A DNA stretch of 64,000 nt from Stercorarius parasiticus (lineage: Eukaryota > Chordata > Aves > Charadriiformes > Stercorariidae), in the NCBI GenBank assembly GCA_013396915.1, contig VWZL01002062.1, positions 220,123 through 284,122 of the forward strand. Direction: 5' to 3'. The notes beneath the pieces were generated by a model, which saw only the letters and a list, made by a program, of their open reading frames with translations, was not told the DNA's origin and did no database searches. Both the position numbers and the translations under genes were made by a program. Of the stretch, positions 40,502 to 64,000 are shown piece by piece. Within the stretch, counting starts at the first letter, position 1; the number at the start of each line of letters is the position of its first letter.

Positions 40502-42634
40502 AGACTACTTAGAATGAGACACTGGCCAAGAACACAAACAGTATCTACGTTTACTGGCAAAAAGTCTCCATGAAGGAGCATAGAGTTGAGAGTTTAGCAG
40601 ATAATACAAGAAAAAAAAAAAAAGACAAGTTATGGAGACAAACAATGCTGGCATCAGCTTCTAACCATTCCAAAAAGAAACATCTCTTCCAAACAGGTCT
40701 CGTTGGCTCCTATCATCTGTTCGTGCAGAGGTGAGGATTTTCAGAGTGGGTGGATGGCCCCTGTGCAGCTGTCCTACATTTCACCCCCCCTTTCGTTGCA
40801 GACACAGTTTAGTGGGACACACTCCCGTATCCTATTCCCTTTCCTTCCTTATTCACAGCAGAACCTTTCACTTAGCATTTCTAATAGCACCATGTAGCGC
40901 TGTCGTTTCAGGAAATGCCTGGCTGTATTCACTGCTAAATCAAGCAGGAGTCGTGCTGGCAATTCAAGGAACACCTCATCAGAGGGAAGAAAGCAATTGC
41001 TGCTGAGCTATTGTTTTCCATTTCATTTCACACACTCAAAAGAGCTCTGGTGACCACCCAGTGGGTGCCCTCAAACACAGATTCCAAGACACCTTCCTGC
41101 GCTAGAAAGGCAAACCGGATTTACTGCTCACCCTCTATTGTTACTCAGTCTCTCTTTTCCTGTTAGTTCTTTATTTTCTATTTTTGTACTTCACCCTGTC
41201 ATTTTCAGTCGTTTTCAGGTTCCCTTCTCAGTTTTGTACGCAACAGTTGGAAAGCTTCCCTTGGGCAGAGCATGCCATGCTCAGAGAGTTTGCTGAGGGG
41301 ATATTCTACGCGGGGAGCCAGCAAGACTGAGTCAGAATTGGGTAGCTTTAGCAAGGAAAAAGTCTCATGTAGAGGATATGTTCGTTAAGTTATTGTTCTA
41401 ACTACTCCGACCTCAACACTGATATCAGCTAATCTACTTACATGGCCACATTGCAAGCGGAACCAGCTGAAACAACAATACTCTTCCCCTTCTTCATGTT
41501 CATGAAGCAGCACACACTGGATTTGCAAAACAGGTAACGTAAACCAACACCCGGGCGTGAGCAAGTGCTGCTTTGTGGGTGTGAACAAACTACAGCCAAA
41601 TAACAGGATGAAGAAACCTAAACACTCGAGGGAGATCAGACCTCTAAAGGAAGAATGGGAGGCAGTTCAGCTTCATGTTAGAGACGGATAACACATCGGT
41701 AGAAAAATCTCACAAGGAGAGAGAACAGGCAGGCAGGGAGGAAAACTGCAGGATGGTTTGGCTTTTCTCTTCTTCAGACTGTTTTAGGACGTTAATATTT
41801 CCCTCCCTAGAACAGACACATCTGGGAAATTCCGCCGATGCTTTACAATATGTGCATACAGGTCTTTAAATGATTGTGCTTAGTTTTTCAGAATGTAACT
41901 TTTACACAGTCCAGAAATGGTGCTGCTCTGATAGCGTACACCCACCGAGCGCCATTCCCCCTAAGGGCTAATGGATTTTACTGACAACAAGCATAAATAA
42001 AGAATAACCTACTGGATTGTATTTTTAAAAGCAAAACAACTTTTCAGCCATAAAGATTTTGACAAGGGAGAAAGTAAAGCTAGAAGTGACAGATACTGCC
42101 TTTAAAAGTCTTAAACTTCCTAAGCAAGATATCACTATTCGTCTAGTACACCCGAATCCTCAACTATACATAAAATTAAACCTGGATATTGATTTAAGCT
42201 AGTAAGCAATGAACATCTAACGAGGCAGTCAAACATGGACAGTGCAAATGCAATGCAGAGCCCCCAGGTGTGTTTAGGAGGCAATCCTGAGACAGTGGAG
42301 CATGGCACACAGCGAATCGCACGCTGTAAAACACCACAGTTCTCGCCCAAAGCATCAAGTTGCAGAATTATATTACAGCACAAGTCCTGCAACTGTTAAG
42401 GTTGAGATCTTGTTTCCATTAATTTATGAATTTCTCTAAGGACTCTAAGATTTGAGTGGCCTGGAGAGCAGGCTTGCGGCGTGAGACTGTAGGACAGCAG
42501 TTTTTCAAATTTCAGCTTATGTAAATGAAAGCTCCCAAGTCATAGTCTGCCCAGAGAGCGACCAGCTAGAAGTAGCCAAACGCTCTTTTGAGTTTCTTCG
42601 AACTGGATAGTTACTACTGGAAAAACCCAGAAGA

Positions 42635-42681
42635 AAACTGTTTGGAGAGCATCCTTTTTTTTTTTTTTTTCCAAACAGTTT
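42635..42681. repeat. 12-bp inverted repeat around a T16 tract
   Basis: AAACTGTTTGGA (42635-42646) is exactly complementary to TCCAAACAGTTT (42670-42681). The loop is GAGCATCC plus a run of T, so a hairpin with a homopolymer loop could form in RNA or single-stranded DNA. Confidence 0.85.
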
Positions 42682-45600
42682 CCATATAATGTAACAAGGC
42701 CACTTTCAGTTAAAACAGACTTCCCTGAAGGAAACACAGCAGCCTCAGGTCAAAATATATAATGCTCTTTTTTTTTTAAAGACAATTGTCACCCGATACA
42801 ATAGGGAGAGGAAATTGAGGTCAGTGCATGTGTCTGCAGAGAGGAACATAGCAGGGCTCCAAGAAGGTCACCTCAGACCTCAGAGCAGATTCAGTCCCGG
42901 TGCACGCTGCTGCCCACAAAATCTGCTTTGTGGGCATAAACCACATGTCCTTGCAAAGATCAAGAATGACATACTTTTTAAAGGAAGATTCTTCACCATC
43001 TCTTTAGAGTGTTGTCCTGCACGCTGCCCTAGCTCGAATCCTGAGACCTCTTCACAGGTGACCCAATTCTGATAACAGCAGATGTACAACGAAAGCATCT
43101 TAAAGGCACCAATGGTTTCTCACCATCATCCTTTGAAGCAGAATAATTGAAAATATCCATAAAGTAGGAAAACATTATGAGATAAATTGCTGCCTCCTAA
43201 TATTGAAAATACTCAGTGCTGATCAGACCTATTGAGGCAGTGTTTTAAAAATGCAGACCAGGTGTCTTAGAGAAATGACTAGAGCAAGATTTTTGCTTCT
43301 TTAAATGTAAAGTCCTGTTTATTCCCCACCCTCCTGAAATGCTTTATTATAACCATTTCTTGCAACTCGCCCACCTGACGTAACAGATCATCAACCTATG
43401 CACCCCGTGTGCAAGTACTTACCTTTCTGCCAGGAGAAGGGTCTGGGCACTCACCGCAACCGACCACATGTACTAAGTCTCCCTCCTCACCAGTTCCGTC
43501 TGGGTGGATTATAACCATCTCACTCATCTAAAAGGAGATTTTCCCAAGCCACAGATGGGAGTCTAAACATACAAATATTTAGGAACGCAACAATCCCTTA
43601 AAATGAGCTACAACTTCAAATATCCAGGCAGATTGCTAGCAGCAAACAGTTGCCATACGACAGCCTAAGAATCTAACCTGGATTCTACTGTCCTGTTATT
43701 TGAGCCCTGAATTAGTACAGTGATCACAACAGTGTTTAAAGAAAATACCATTTTACATGCCCATTCCTTGTAGGCTACTGATCTGGCTAGACTTTCTGAT
43801 CAGACAGGAGAGAATTATTAATGGCATACTTATTTCGGGAGCCCCTTGGTGACTTCTTTCAGCAAATAAAAACATACCAAGAGCTGAATGTCCCTGTGAA
43901 TTCTTTCCAATTCAATGGCAGGTGCCTCCGATTTTCCACTGCCATGCTGCAAATGAATGATTAAATGAAAGTAAATTCCACTGAGCTAAACAGTGGAAAA
44001 AGACACCAACACCGCAGGGACTGAAAAACCAGACAAGCTGTATCAATGAGAAGAGGTGCCTCAAAGTGCTGTGCCCAGTTAAAAAGACAGCACCCCTTTT
44101 TCTAAGGGAGCATTACCTTTTTGCAAGGGCCAGCAAGGTATCATCTCAATTAAAACTGGTTTGGAAAAGAAAACAAAGGACTCGGAATATCACAGTACTT
44201 ATCTAACGCAGGTAGCCTAGTTAACATCAAGGAATATCCGGAGAAATTATCTACAGTTCTTAAATAAGTGGCAAAGACTTCAGAGAGGAAAGTTGTTGAA
44301 CTGGGGAATACAAAACCCCCAGATTTCTTAATAAACTAAACCCAGATCCAGCACTGAAGGAACTATGCTGCGATATGGCTTGTGTATACATTGCACCTTA
44401 GTTTAGTCCATGGGGCTTGCCCACAGATTCCTGTATGGGAGCTCTCTGCAGGAGGGCTTGATTTTAACTCTCATTTAAGGATGTCTTCTGAGCCTTCAGC
44501 TCACTGAGAACAGCATACAGCAGCAACTCTGCTAAGTGCTTGTTTGTCATATCAAATTACTAGACAACTCTTTGTCTTCATCTCTCATTATTGACATCTT
44601 AATACATTGCCCAGATACACGACACAGTAACAGGTAGCAGGTCTAAAGCGCAAAGTGCCAGGGCAGCGACCCAGCAGGCACAACTGCCTCGAGGGGGCAG
44701 AGGAAATAAAAATGACTCTGTCACACAGCAGCAGTGGCTGTGAAACACACGCTCTCGGCTCTGTCAGCCCCAGGGGTCCCATGAAGTTGCCTACAGTTGA
44801 GTAAAAGATCTCTTGCCTACTCAGAATGTGGTTGATCTTTGTTTCGCTTCCTGACAAAATTTTTTGACAAAAATCAAAACTCAGATGCTGGAAGAGAATG
44901 GGAGCCCAGTCTGAAATAAAAGCTCACGTCATTTTCTTTCCCTAGTGAATGTTTTGTAATATTTCCTGCTAAGAAATGTTTATAACCCACATGCTTGTGC
45001 ATAAAGGTGGCACTGTACTGTAGAGCTCCACCCTGGGCAGCAGTTTTTCCTTAGCCCTTGAACCCGATCCAAAGGGAACTTTCAGTACCACCTTGCAGCC
45101 AACAATGGTACACGAGAGCCAGGAGGGACTTCAATTTTTCCATTTAAAGAAACAAACATTTCAACGCTCGCTTTCGCTCTGACCGGCCAGATATACTCAC
45201 AAAGGAGCTTTCAGAGGAATGTTTTCAGGAATATTCCTTCTATGAGGAAACCAAAACCATCGTAACTGACAGACATACACATAAAATCCATGATCAAATG
45301 ATGTTCTTGATTACTGTCCTGAGAACAGTCCTGAGGGTTTTGTTTAGTTTCTTCCTCAGTTGTGCTATTCTATTGATTACCTCACTTCCCTTTTAATAAA
45401 TAGCTGTTCTGTACTACTCCCATCTTTGCAAGGTAGCACACCCTGAGCGGCCCATTCAACTTAAAGCCATCTTCAAAGAACTCCCGTACAAAAGAGACCA
45501 ATTTTAAAAGTTCTCTTTTTCAGTCCTTAAAACTGAAGACTGCAATGTCTCTCCTAGGTCTTGTCCGGCTTAAAAGTGACGATTGCTATCTACTAACATA

Positions 45601-48600
45601 AACTCAAATTGATGATGGAGTAGATAAAAACATCAAGCTCCGAAATATCTCTGGTTTACTGTGTCTGCCGTCAGAGCAGTAGTCTCTAAGAAAGTAATCA
45701 GGGGAGCAGTGGGAAGACACGGCAGATACTGTAGCTAAATTTGATACGGCTCATGAACTACAGCCCACATTGTTGTAGTACCAACCATGTTTTCATCTAA
45801 GTACCAAAGCATAAAAGACACTCTGAGGACAGGCATACATACTCCTCTAGATCAAGGCAGAAAAGTCCTATTATCTCCAAATTTTCAACTCAGGAATATT
45901 TTCTGTCCTTCATATAACAAGTTTTACAATACCAAATAAAAATACTGAATATTTGCAAAAGAATTTGCTTATAAACCATTGTAGAGGCTTTTACTTCCAT
46001 TAACAAGAACAGAAAATATCAACAGTAATCTTCCACAAAATGCTAAAATTGCTAAACTTGCAAACAGAGTGTATTCATTTTTATTTTACCATTAAGTTAT
46101 TTTAGAGTTTTTTGACATCTTATATCACCCAATGATCAGAATTTACTGTTTCCATCCACTTACACATCATTCAGTGATGGAGAATCTGGTTTGTCGTTGA
46201 TTTTTTCCTTGTATTTTTCTTACTACCAGTTTTTAGTACAGCAGACTAATTGTGCTCTTGCTTTGACTTGGAGAAATCACGACTAGTAAACAGATCGCTT
46301 TCTGCATTGATGAGTGTAAAGTGATGCATATGGCAAAACACCAATGATAATTTGCACCGTTAACACTCAGGAGTGAGACACTGGTGTTACACCAGCCAGA
46401 CTGATTAAATCATCAGACGGGCGCACAGTTGCTGTCAAAAGGGCAAAGTGAGTGTAAGAATTATTAAACAGAGGGACCGAGAACAGTCAAGACAATTAGT
46501 CTTGCAGAGCCTCATGCACCCACACCTTCAACGCTGTGTACAGTTTGTATTCCCCCTGTCTGAAAACAATTTAAAGAAGAGCAAGAATGACACTCAAGAT
46601 ACAGAACAGCTGCTGTAAAAGGAAAAATGAGGCTGCTGTGCTTCACTGGCAAGAGCTGTCTGTGGGGAACGGAAAAAAGGTTTACAAAACGATGAGAAGA
46701 CAGAAGCATTGGGTAGGGACTACAGAGCGTCAAATACACTAGCAATTGGCAAGCTGAAAAATGTAGTGAAACTATGGTAAACTGAGTTACCAAACCTGCA
46801 GAAACCACCCCTGGCTCAGGATGTCCTTGAGCACGAGGACTGGGAGAGCACTTGGGTTTGTATCTGGAAGGAAGCATCCTATGCAATTGCTTTGTTTCTA
46901 TACCCTTCCCTAGCACCTGCTTTTTGCATTATAGAGCTCAAGATCCTGATTAACTGGCCCTCTGGTCTCTCACCATGGCTATTAGTACCAAGTTTAAAGC
47001 GGTATAGACCCAGTAGCTCAGTCACACTAAAAAGCTGTAACACTTTCTCATTTTCATTTTTTTTTCTGAAGAGCAACAGCACAAGAAGGAAGGAGTAATT
47101 CTTACCCACTATACAACCTTGATGTTGGTAAGTATAAGTTTATTAAGTCACTACAATTCTTCTGGGGAAGGGGATTCACTTAATTCCAAGCAAATGAGGT
47201 CCTTACTGTGCAATTTCAATTATGTCTAAATTTATCACCCCAGAAAGAAAACGGCCATGAATCACTGCGCAGGAATGATATAATTTAGTCAGCTTGTTCA
47301 GCTACTTCAGTACTTTGGTATTTAAGGATTTTAATTATTTTATTTTCTTAAAAAACTAAGACATTTTAAAGGATTTTTTCATACTTTTATTGTTCTCTAA
47401 AACAGATTAGCAGCAGCAGAAATAATTTAAAGAGCTGATTATGAGGGTACTATTACAGCAAGCAAACACCACAGAGGAAAAAGAGTTACTGCAGCTCAAA
47501 TATAATCCTTCGGGAATGTTTCTATTTGTATTCAGACATGGCTAGGTGGAATGTCCCCATACATCACATCTAAGAGGGTAAGCCGATTTCTTAGCGCTCT
47601 AACTATTTATTTTAAAATGACTCGTTAGAGCCACTTTTTCTGTTTGGGCAAATAAATCAAAAGCATAATACTCTCTTCATGAACACATGTCCAGAGCTGT
47701 TGGCATGGAGTCTCTGTCCAACACTTAACTGTGAGAAGTGACTGTTTTAACTAACCTACACAAGAGTTTCAGTGAGCCATTCAACCCCCAATTTACTACT
47801 TTTATATCCACACCCTGGGGACTCCAGTTTTGGATCTTCCTGTACAATGATTCTCCAAGTAAAATTAACATATTTATCTACAAACTCTACAGCATAGAAT
47901 AAACTATGTAAGGAGTGTCTGATACTATTTTGCACATTGTAAAATGTTGACATGCGCAAGTTTTCTCTATCAGCAGAGACTTCTTCAGGTTTCCACATGG
48001 ATTCAATAACTTCCTTTTCACATTGCATTCAGCATTCCTGATGGATTTTGGGCCATCCCAAGGATGGCCTTGGGATCAGTTCAACAGCTGATCAGTTCTA
48101 ACCTTTGCAAAAGCATTCTTGTCACCTCTGGTAGATCTTGGGAAAACCAGAACCTTAAAAAACATCAAAAAAAACCCCAAAAAGCAATAAAGGAGGGACA
48201 AGAGAAGCTTATTCTCCATGTAATATATTCACAGCTTCAAGCTTACACATCTGTTTGGAGGTCAAAGAACCTCGCAGTAAGCAATTACCAACACATCCAG
48301 CATGAAAACTATCTCCCATTTCTCATCTTCCCTGCACGACTCAGTGTGCTGAAGCTAAACGGTACGCACGCCTGAAAGTGTGTCCATTTTTCAAGACATG
48401 ACAGTCACCTACTAAAACAAACACTCCGCCCCCTCCAACTTCCTTCTCCCTTGCAAGGCAAGATCTTCGTTTATCACAGCAGCAAGAAAAGGTGGTAGCG
48501 GTAGAACCCCAATCTGCCCTGAAAGGGGAATGGAGTAAATACACAAAGCTGCAGGAGAGATGCAGGGAACACAACAGCAATGAGAGACCCGATGAGGTGA

Positions 48601-49990
48601 GATGAGGGCGTTCACACAGAGCTCCTAATGAGAGGGTGGGGGGAAAAACAGGAAAACCAAACCCCCAAACAAGAAGATAAATGCTAACAGCTCGCTAAAA
48701 CTATTCCATGGATTGAAAACGTTGCACTAAACGTAACTAAAGACAGAGACAGTCATTAAACTGAGATGTTACACGCCCATGCTTTGATGCCTTCCTCACA
48801 ACTTTTGTCCCCTGTCTAAAGGTTTTGTACCAGGAGAAAGTGGGGAATTTAGTTGTTTGTTTAGGACTTCCTGATAGATGGCCACTGAACCATGAGTCGG
48901 AAGTCTGGGATGCGTAAGACCTTTGATGCATTTACTGAGCAAGTAAAAATTCAGTTTTACCCAGCACATATTATTCATTCCATATGCATGAAGGTGGTCT
49001 CACACCCTGAAGCACATGGTATTTACTGCTACACATACCTGTGTTTCTCTCTGATATTTACATCTAGAAACATGAAAGCCCTAAATATATGATAGGGCTG
49101 AACTACAGTTACAGCCATTTAGTGCTGTGGAAATGGCAGTGATTCTTTTGTAACTGACAAGTTTAAGATAAATTCAGGAAATTCATTTGACTTACACATC
49201 AGCTTGCAACTGAAAGATAAAGTGAAAATATTTAGAAATGCGCCTAAGTGTCACATAGACTCCTAGCTTTTACATTGTAATCATGGTTTGGCACTGGTAT
49301 CAGTGTTCAAAAAACAACATAAACTTGTATGTTTCCATTTCCAGAGACTTAAAGCACAACAATCTATTTCAGAAATGTAAAAAAATTACTGTATGATGTG
49401 TACAGGCAAAACCCAAAGTATCCTGGCAAGAAGAGATACTATTTATTGCCAATACTACCTAGTAAACATCCAAAACTGCTCAGATAAGATGACAGTGTTT
49501 TTTAAAAAAAAAAAAAACAAAACCAAAATAAACCAAAAAAGAAACCAACAAAACTCTTTTCCGAATAAAAATATTTAGTTTAATTAGCTTTCTGTTGGCT
49601 ACATTTAAATCACATTTAATATTAAATTAAACTGCATTAAAAATCTGTACAAAGGATGATATAATGATACATAACCTTTACATATTCATTATAATACATG
49701 AAAACATTAAAGTCACACAGAATTCAAGCAAGCATTGCAAAGAAGAAAAAGAGTTCAAGAGATACACATATACATACCCACCCACTGCACAGAAGTCTAA
49801 CAAGCAATAACAATTCATATGGCCAAAGTGAAATGAAATTTCTGTTATGGGACAGGATCGAGCTAGTCTGTCAATGTTTATAATGCTATACAATCTACAC
49901 ACAATCATCATAATATCTTAGACTCTTTCCAGGAAAATTATTCCCAAAACCAAGCTACAAGTGACAACACCGTATCACAATGCATGACTA

Positions 49991-51485
49991 AAAATGCTTT
50001 ATTGACACCGGAATTCCCCAGATTTTTTCATTCTGTGTTTGGCACTTACTCAGTACTTGGATTTTAAATGCCCTAAAAATCTTAAAACTTGTCTCACAAA
50101 ACAGCTATTTCAATTAAAATAGAAGACCTCAACCTGAAAGTACTAAAAAAAAAAAAAATGTTTCAACATTCTAGAAATTCAAGAAGAGTTTCAAAAAGTT
50201 TCTTATAAAATAAATAAATAAAAAGCATTCAAGACAACTTTAAAAGGACATTTGAATGGTAATATAAATATGGAACTTCAAAACCTATTTTTTGTTATTA
50301 GTCAACAACTTAACATTACAGGAGCATGTCTACTAATAAAAGCAGGTTTGAGAAATACAAGTCCAATTTGCAAATACTCCTAGTTGGTGCCTTTTGCCAT
50401 TACAAGGATGAGACCATTACAAAGAAGCAGTGTTCAATATCTGTGTGCCAAGGTTAAAAATCCTTTTGACCTCCCAAGAGGCATAAAAACAACAGTCCAG
50501 GCCTGTACTGGTACAGTTAAGATAAAGCAAGACGATACATCACAATTGCAGCACCATGAACTTTGGAACATCTGAAATCATTTCAGAGCATCTGATCCTC
50601 AGCTTTCTGCACAAGGAGCCAAAAAGCACTGCTGTGTAACAAGGGCAGAAGACAAACGGAATCAGAGTGCAAGGAAAGAAATAAACCAATGAGGAATCTT
50701 GGAAGCCATACACGACTATGCTGTCTAACGAACAACAACAGCAGCTATTGACCCACTGTTTCAAACTTCTGAGTGAACAGAAAAAAAAAGAAATTGTAGC
50801 TTTGATATCCATTGAAGAAGAAAGGGAAGTCATTACAACAATTTGACAGTCATAGCTGATCTACAGTAAAATCTGTCTTTCCCTAAAGTAGCTTTAAAAC
50901 AGACTTTGAACTAGTGTGAAGGGAACAGTCACAAGTACAAATGAAGTCTTACATCCCCATCTTTGTTCCAGATAAAAGCTACACACTAACATAGGCTACA
51001 ACCTTAACACTTGGAAAGAAAAATTCAAAGTCTACATTAGCGTCAAAGCCAAGAATGGCATTGCTATGGCCAAGATTCCATCCTGAGCTCAAAAAAGCCA
51101 TCATAATTAAAAGAAAAGTCAGTAACAGAATATCAGCTACAATTAGCTAATATTTCCATTTCTTTCACAACACAAACAGCTGCTCCTTTTCCAGCTGAAA
51201 TTAAAAAGTCACAAAAAGTTAAGAACAATGGAAGAGAAGCTTATGGATGACGAAACTTAAATAGATCTCTTAAGGAAAAAAAAATATTCTGCTTGTACAA
51301 TATCTGCCTCCTCCCAGAAGGAAAAGCAATTGTCTTTGTAAGAAACTCTTATCTTCGATTTGTATTTTCACTAGAAGTTACCGCATTTTCTTAGAACATT
51401 CTACGGATAATATATGAATGTCATTTGGTTCCTAACTTGATTAGTAACTAATTTTTTAATTAATCCTCCTTGTGCTATCTTACCG
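49991..51485 (-). other. CDC45: CDC45 downstream sequence and possible 3' UTR
   Basis: Two minus-strand poly(A) signal candidates exist. An ATTAAA lies about 25 nt past the stop (near 51455-51460), and a canonical CAATAAAGC lies at about 49997-50003. Which is used cannot be decided from sequence. A donor-like CG|GTAAGA immediately after the stop raises the possibility that the distal site is reached through a 3' UTR intron. Confidence 0.4.
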
Positions 51486-63388
<11,903 letters not shown>

Positions 63389-63953
63389 GGCGGCAGCGCG
63401 AGCAGCAGGGAAACGGCGGAGCCACCGGCCGCCCCTACTCGAACTGGGCGCCAAATCAGCGCCGCGCTCCATTGGTCAGCTCCTCACGGCGCGCTGGCCA
63501 ATGGAAAAGCGGTCGCCCCTCCTTCTCAGAGCGGATTGGGCGAGCTGCCCAACCCATTCCGTGTCCTTGCCAATGGGGTTGGGGAAAGAGAGTCGCCACA
63601 CGTGCGACTGGCCAATCACAGGAGCATCTCAGCCGGAAGGACCGTGCGGGCTTGTGTTGCCGTGTCTGCCATGTTTGCCGCGGGCGAATTGTTTGCTTTG
63701 TAGTTTACGCGGGCCCGACGGCGCGGCGGAGGGGCCGCGTCCGCCCCCTGCGACCGGGCAGGGGCCGAGCAGCCAGAAAAACCGTCCACGATGGTCACAT
63801 CGGCCGGTGCGGGACAACGCCTTCCGCCCTCATACGACATGGCCGCCGGGGAGGCGGGCGCCGCGCGGGGCGCTGGGAGGGGCAGGGCGGGCAGAGCCAC
63901 GTCAGGAGAGCGCGGCTCGGCCCGGCCCTGGCGGCAGCTCCAGCGCCGCCGCC
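63389..63953. promoter_or_regulatory. Bidirectional CDC45/UFD1 promoter (CpG island)
   Basis: Only 565 nt separate the divergent start codons, and the interval is CG-dense. It holds five CCAAT boxes in mixed orientation: ATTGG at 63471-63475 and 63535-63539, and CCAAT at 63498-63502, 63570-63574 and 63612-63616. On the CDC45 strand, TTTGGCGCC (63455-63447) fits an E2F site about 60 nt upstream of the ATG. It is followed four bases after its GGCGC by TTCGAG, resembling a CDE/CHR cell-cycle module with an imperfect CHR. A CACGTG E-box lies at 63599-63604. Known head-to-head arrangement of these genes in mammals supports the reading; factor binding is inference. Confidence 0.85.
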
Positions 63954-63956
63954 ATG
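63954..63956 (+). CDS. UFD1: UFD1 exon 1, start codon only (partial gene)
   Basis: UFD1 pairs with NPL4 as substrate adaptor for the p97/VCP ATPase, which extracts ubiquitylated proteins for proteasomal degradation, including ER-associated degradation. Here only the first exon's coding part is present: an ATG in strong context (GCCGCCGCCATGG) immediately followed by the donor-like GTGAGG, so the coding sequence continues in exons right of the window. Identification rests on position. It is divergent from CDC45 and shares its CpG island, as human UFD1 does. No UFD1 protein sequence is actually visible, so another gene placed here cannot be excluded from this sequence alone. Confidence 0.72.
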
Positions 63957-64000
63957 GTGAGGCCCAGGGGGCGGCCGGGGAGTGCCGAGTCACGGCGGGG

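Larger units (their letters stand above)
33591..49990. other. Gene-poor region between CLDN5 and CDC45
   Basis: I see no exon chain with conserved protein similarity, no RNA gene and no identifiable interspersed repeat. Long T or A runs occur (34143-34160, 42655-42670), with inverted repeats at 40480-40501, 42635-42681 and 48051-48069. The longest ungapped open frames, 36129-36680 (-) and 46512-46916 (-), show no recognisable domain. The homologous human interval also lacks well-known coding genes. Confidence 0.55.

Noticed and set aside
43020..43050. tRNA-like T-arm string (gctcgaatcctgag)
   Set aside because: No matching D-arm, anticodon arm or acceptor stem at the required spacing.
46512..46916. 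134-codon minus-strand ORF in the CLDN5-CDC45 interval
   Set aside because: No recognisable motif, splice structure or promoter; length is compatible with chance in a 64-kb window.
47756..48028. 90-codon minus-strand ORF with protein-like composition
   Set aside because: I could not tie it to any family, and no flanking exon or terminal repeat supports a gene or retroelement.

Overview
The window reads as avian nuclear DNA. It holds multi-exon vertebrate genes with GT-AG introns, a CR1 LINE fragment of the bird/reptile type, few other repeats, and CpG-rich promoter islands, one broken by an assembly gap of 445 N. The gene order is septin (-), CLDN5 (+), CDC45 (-), UFD1 (+). This mirrors the human 22q11.2 order UFD1-CDC45-CLDN5-SEPT5 with relative orientations preserved. 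In birds that block lies on chromosome 15, so this is probably a chr15-equivalent contig. The species cannot be fixed from sequence alone.

Layout. 1-21.4 kb: a septin gene on the minus strand. Eight coding exons could be joined with consistent phases, and the 3' end runs off the left edge. Its probable promoter is the GC-rich island around the gap at 20793-21237. 21.4-29.7 kb: intergenic, no supportable gene. 29.74-29.90 kb: CR1 3' end fragment. 30.26-30.91 kb: single-exon CLDN5 followed by its probable 3' UTR. About 33.6-51.5 kb: a gene-poor stretch. 51.5-63.4 kb: complete CDC45, 18 coding exons and 566 codons. 63.39-63.95 kb: a CCAAT-rich bidirectional promoter. 63.954 kb to the right edge: first exon of UFD1, with only the start codon before a splice donor.

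Functionally this is a set of neighbours rather than a pathway. The septin is a GTP-binding filament protein, claudin-5 is the endothelial tight-junction strand protein, CDC45 is the helicase cofactor for DNA replication, and UFD1 is an adaptor of the p97/VCP segregase. CDC45 and UFD1 share a divergent promoter with E2F-type and CCAAT elements.

I found no evidence for a wholly new system. The points most worth following are that the septin beside CLDN5 is SEPTIN2-like rather than SEPTIN5-like, its GC-AG intron, the open in-frame extension upstream of CLDN5 with nearby ambiguous bases, a splice donor directly after the CDC45 stop codon, and the architecture of the CDC45/UFD1 promoter.
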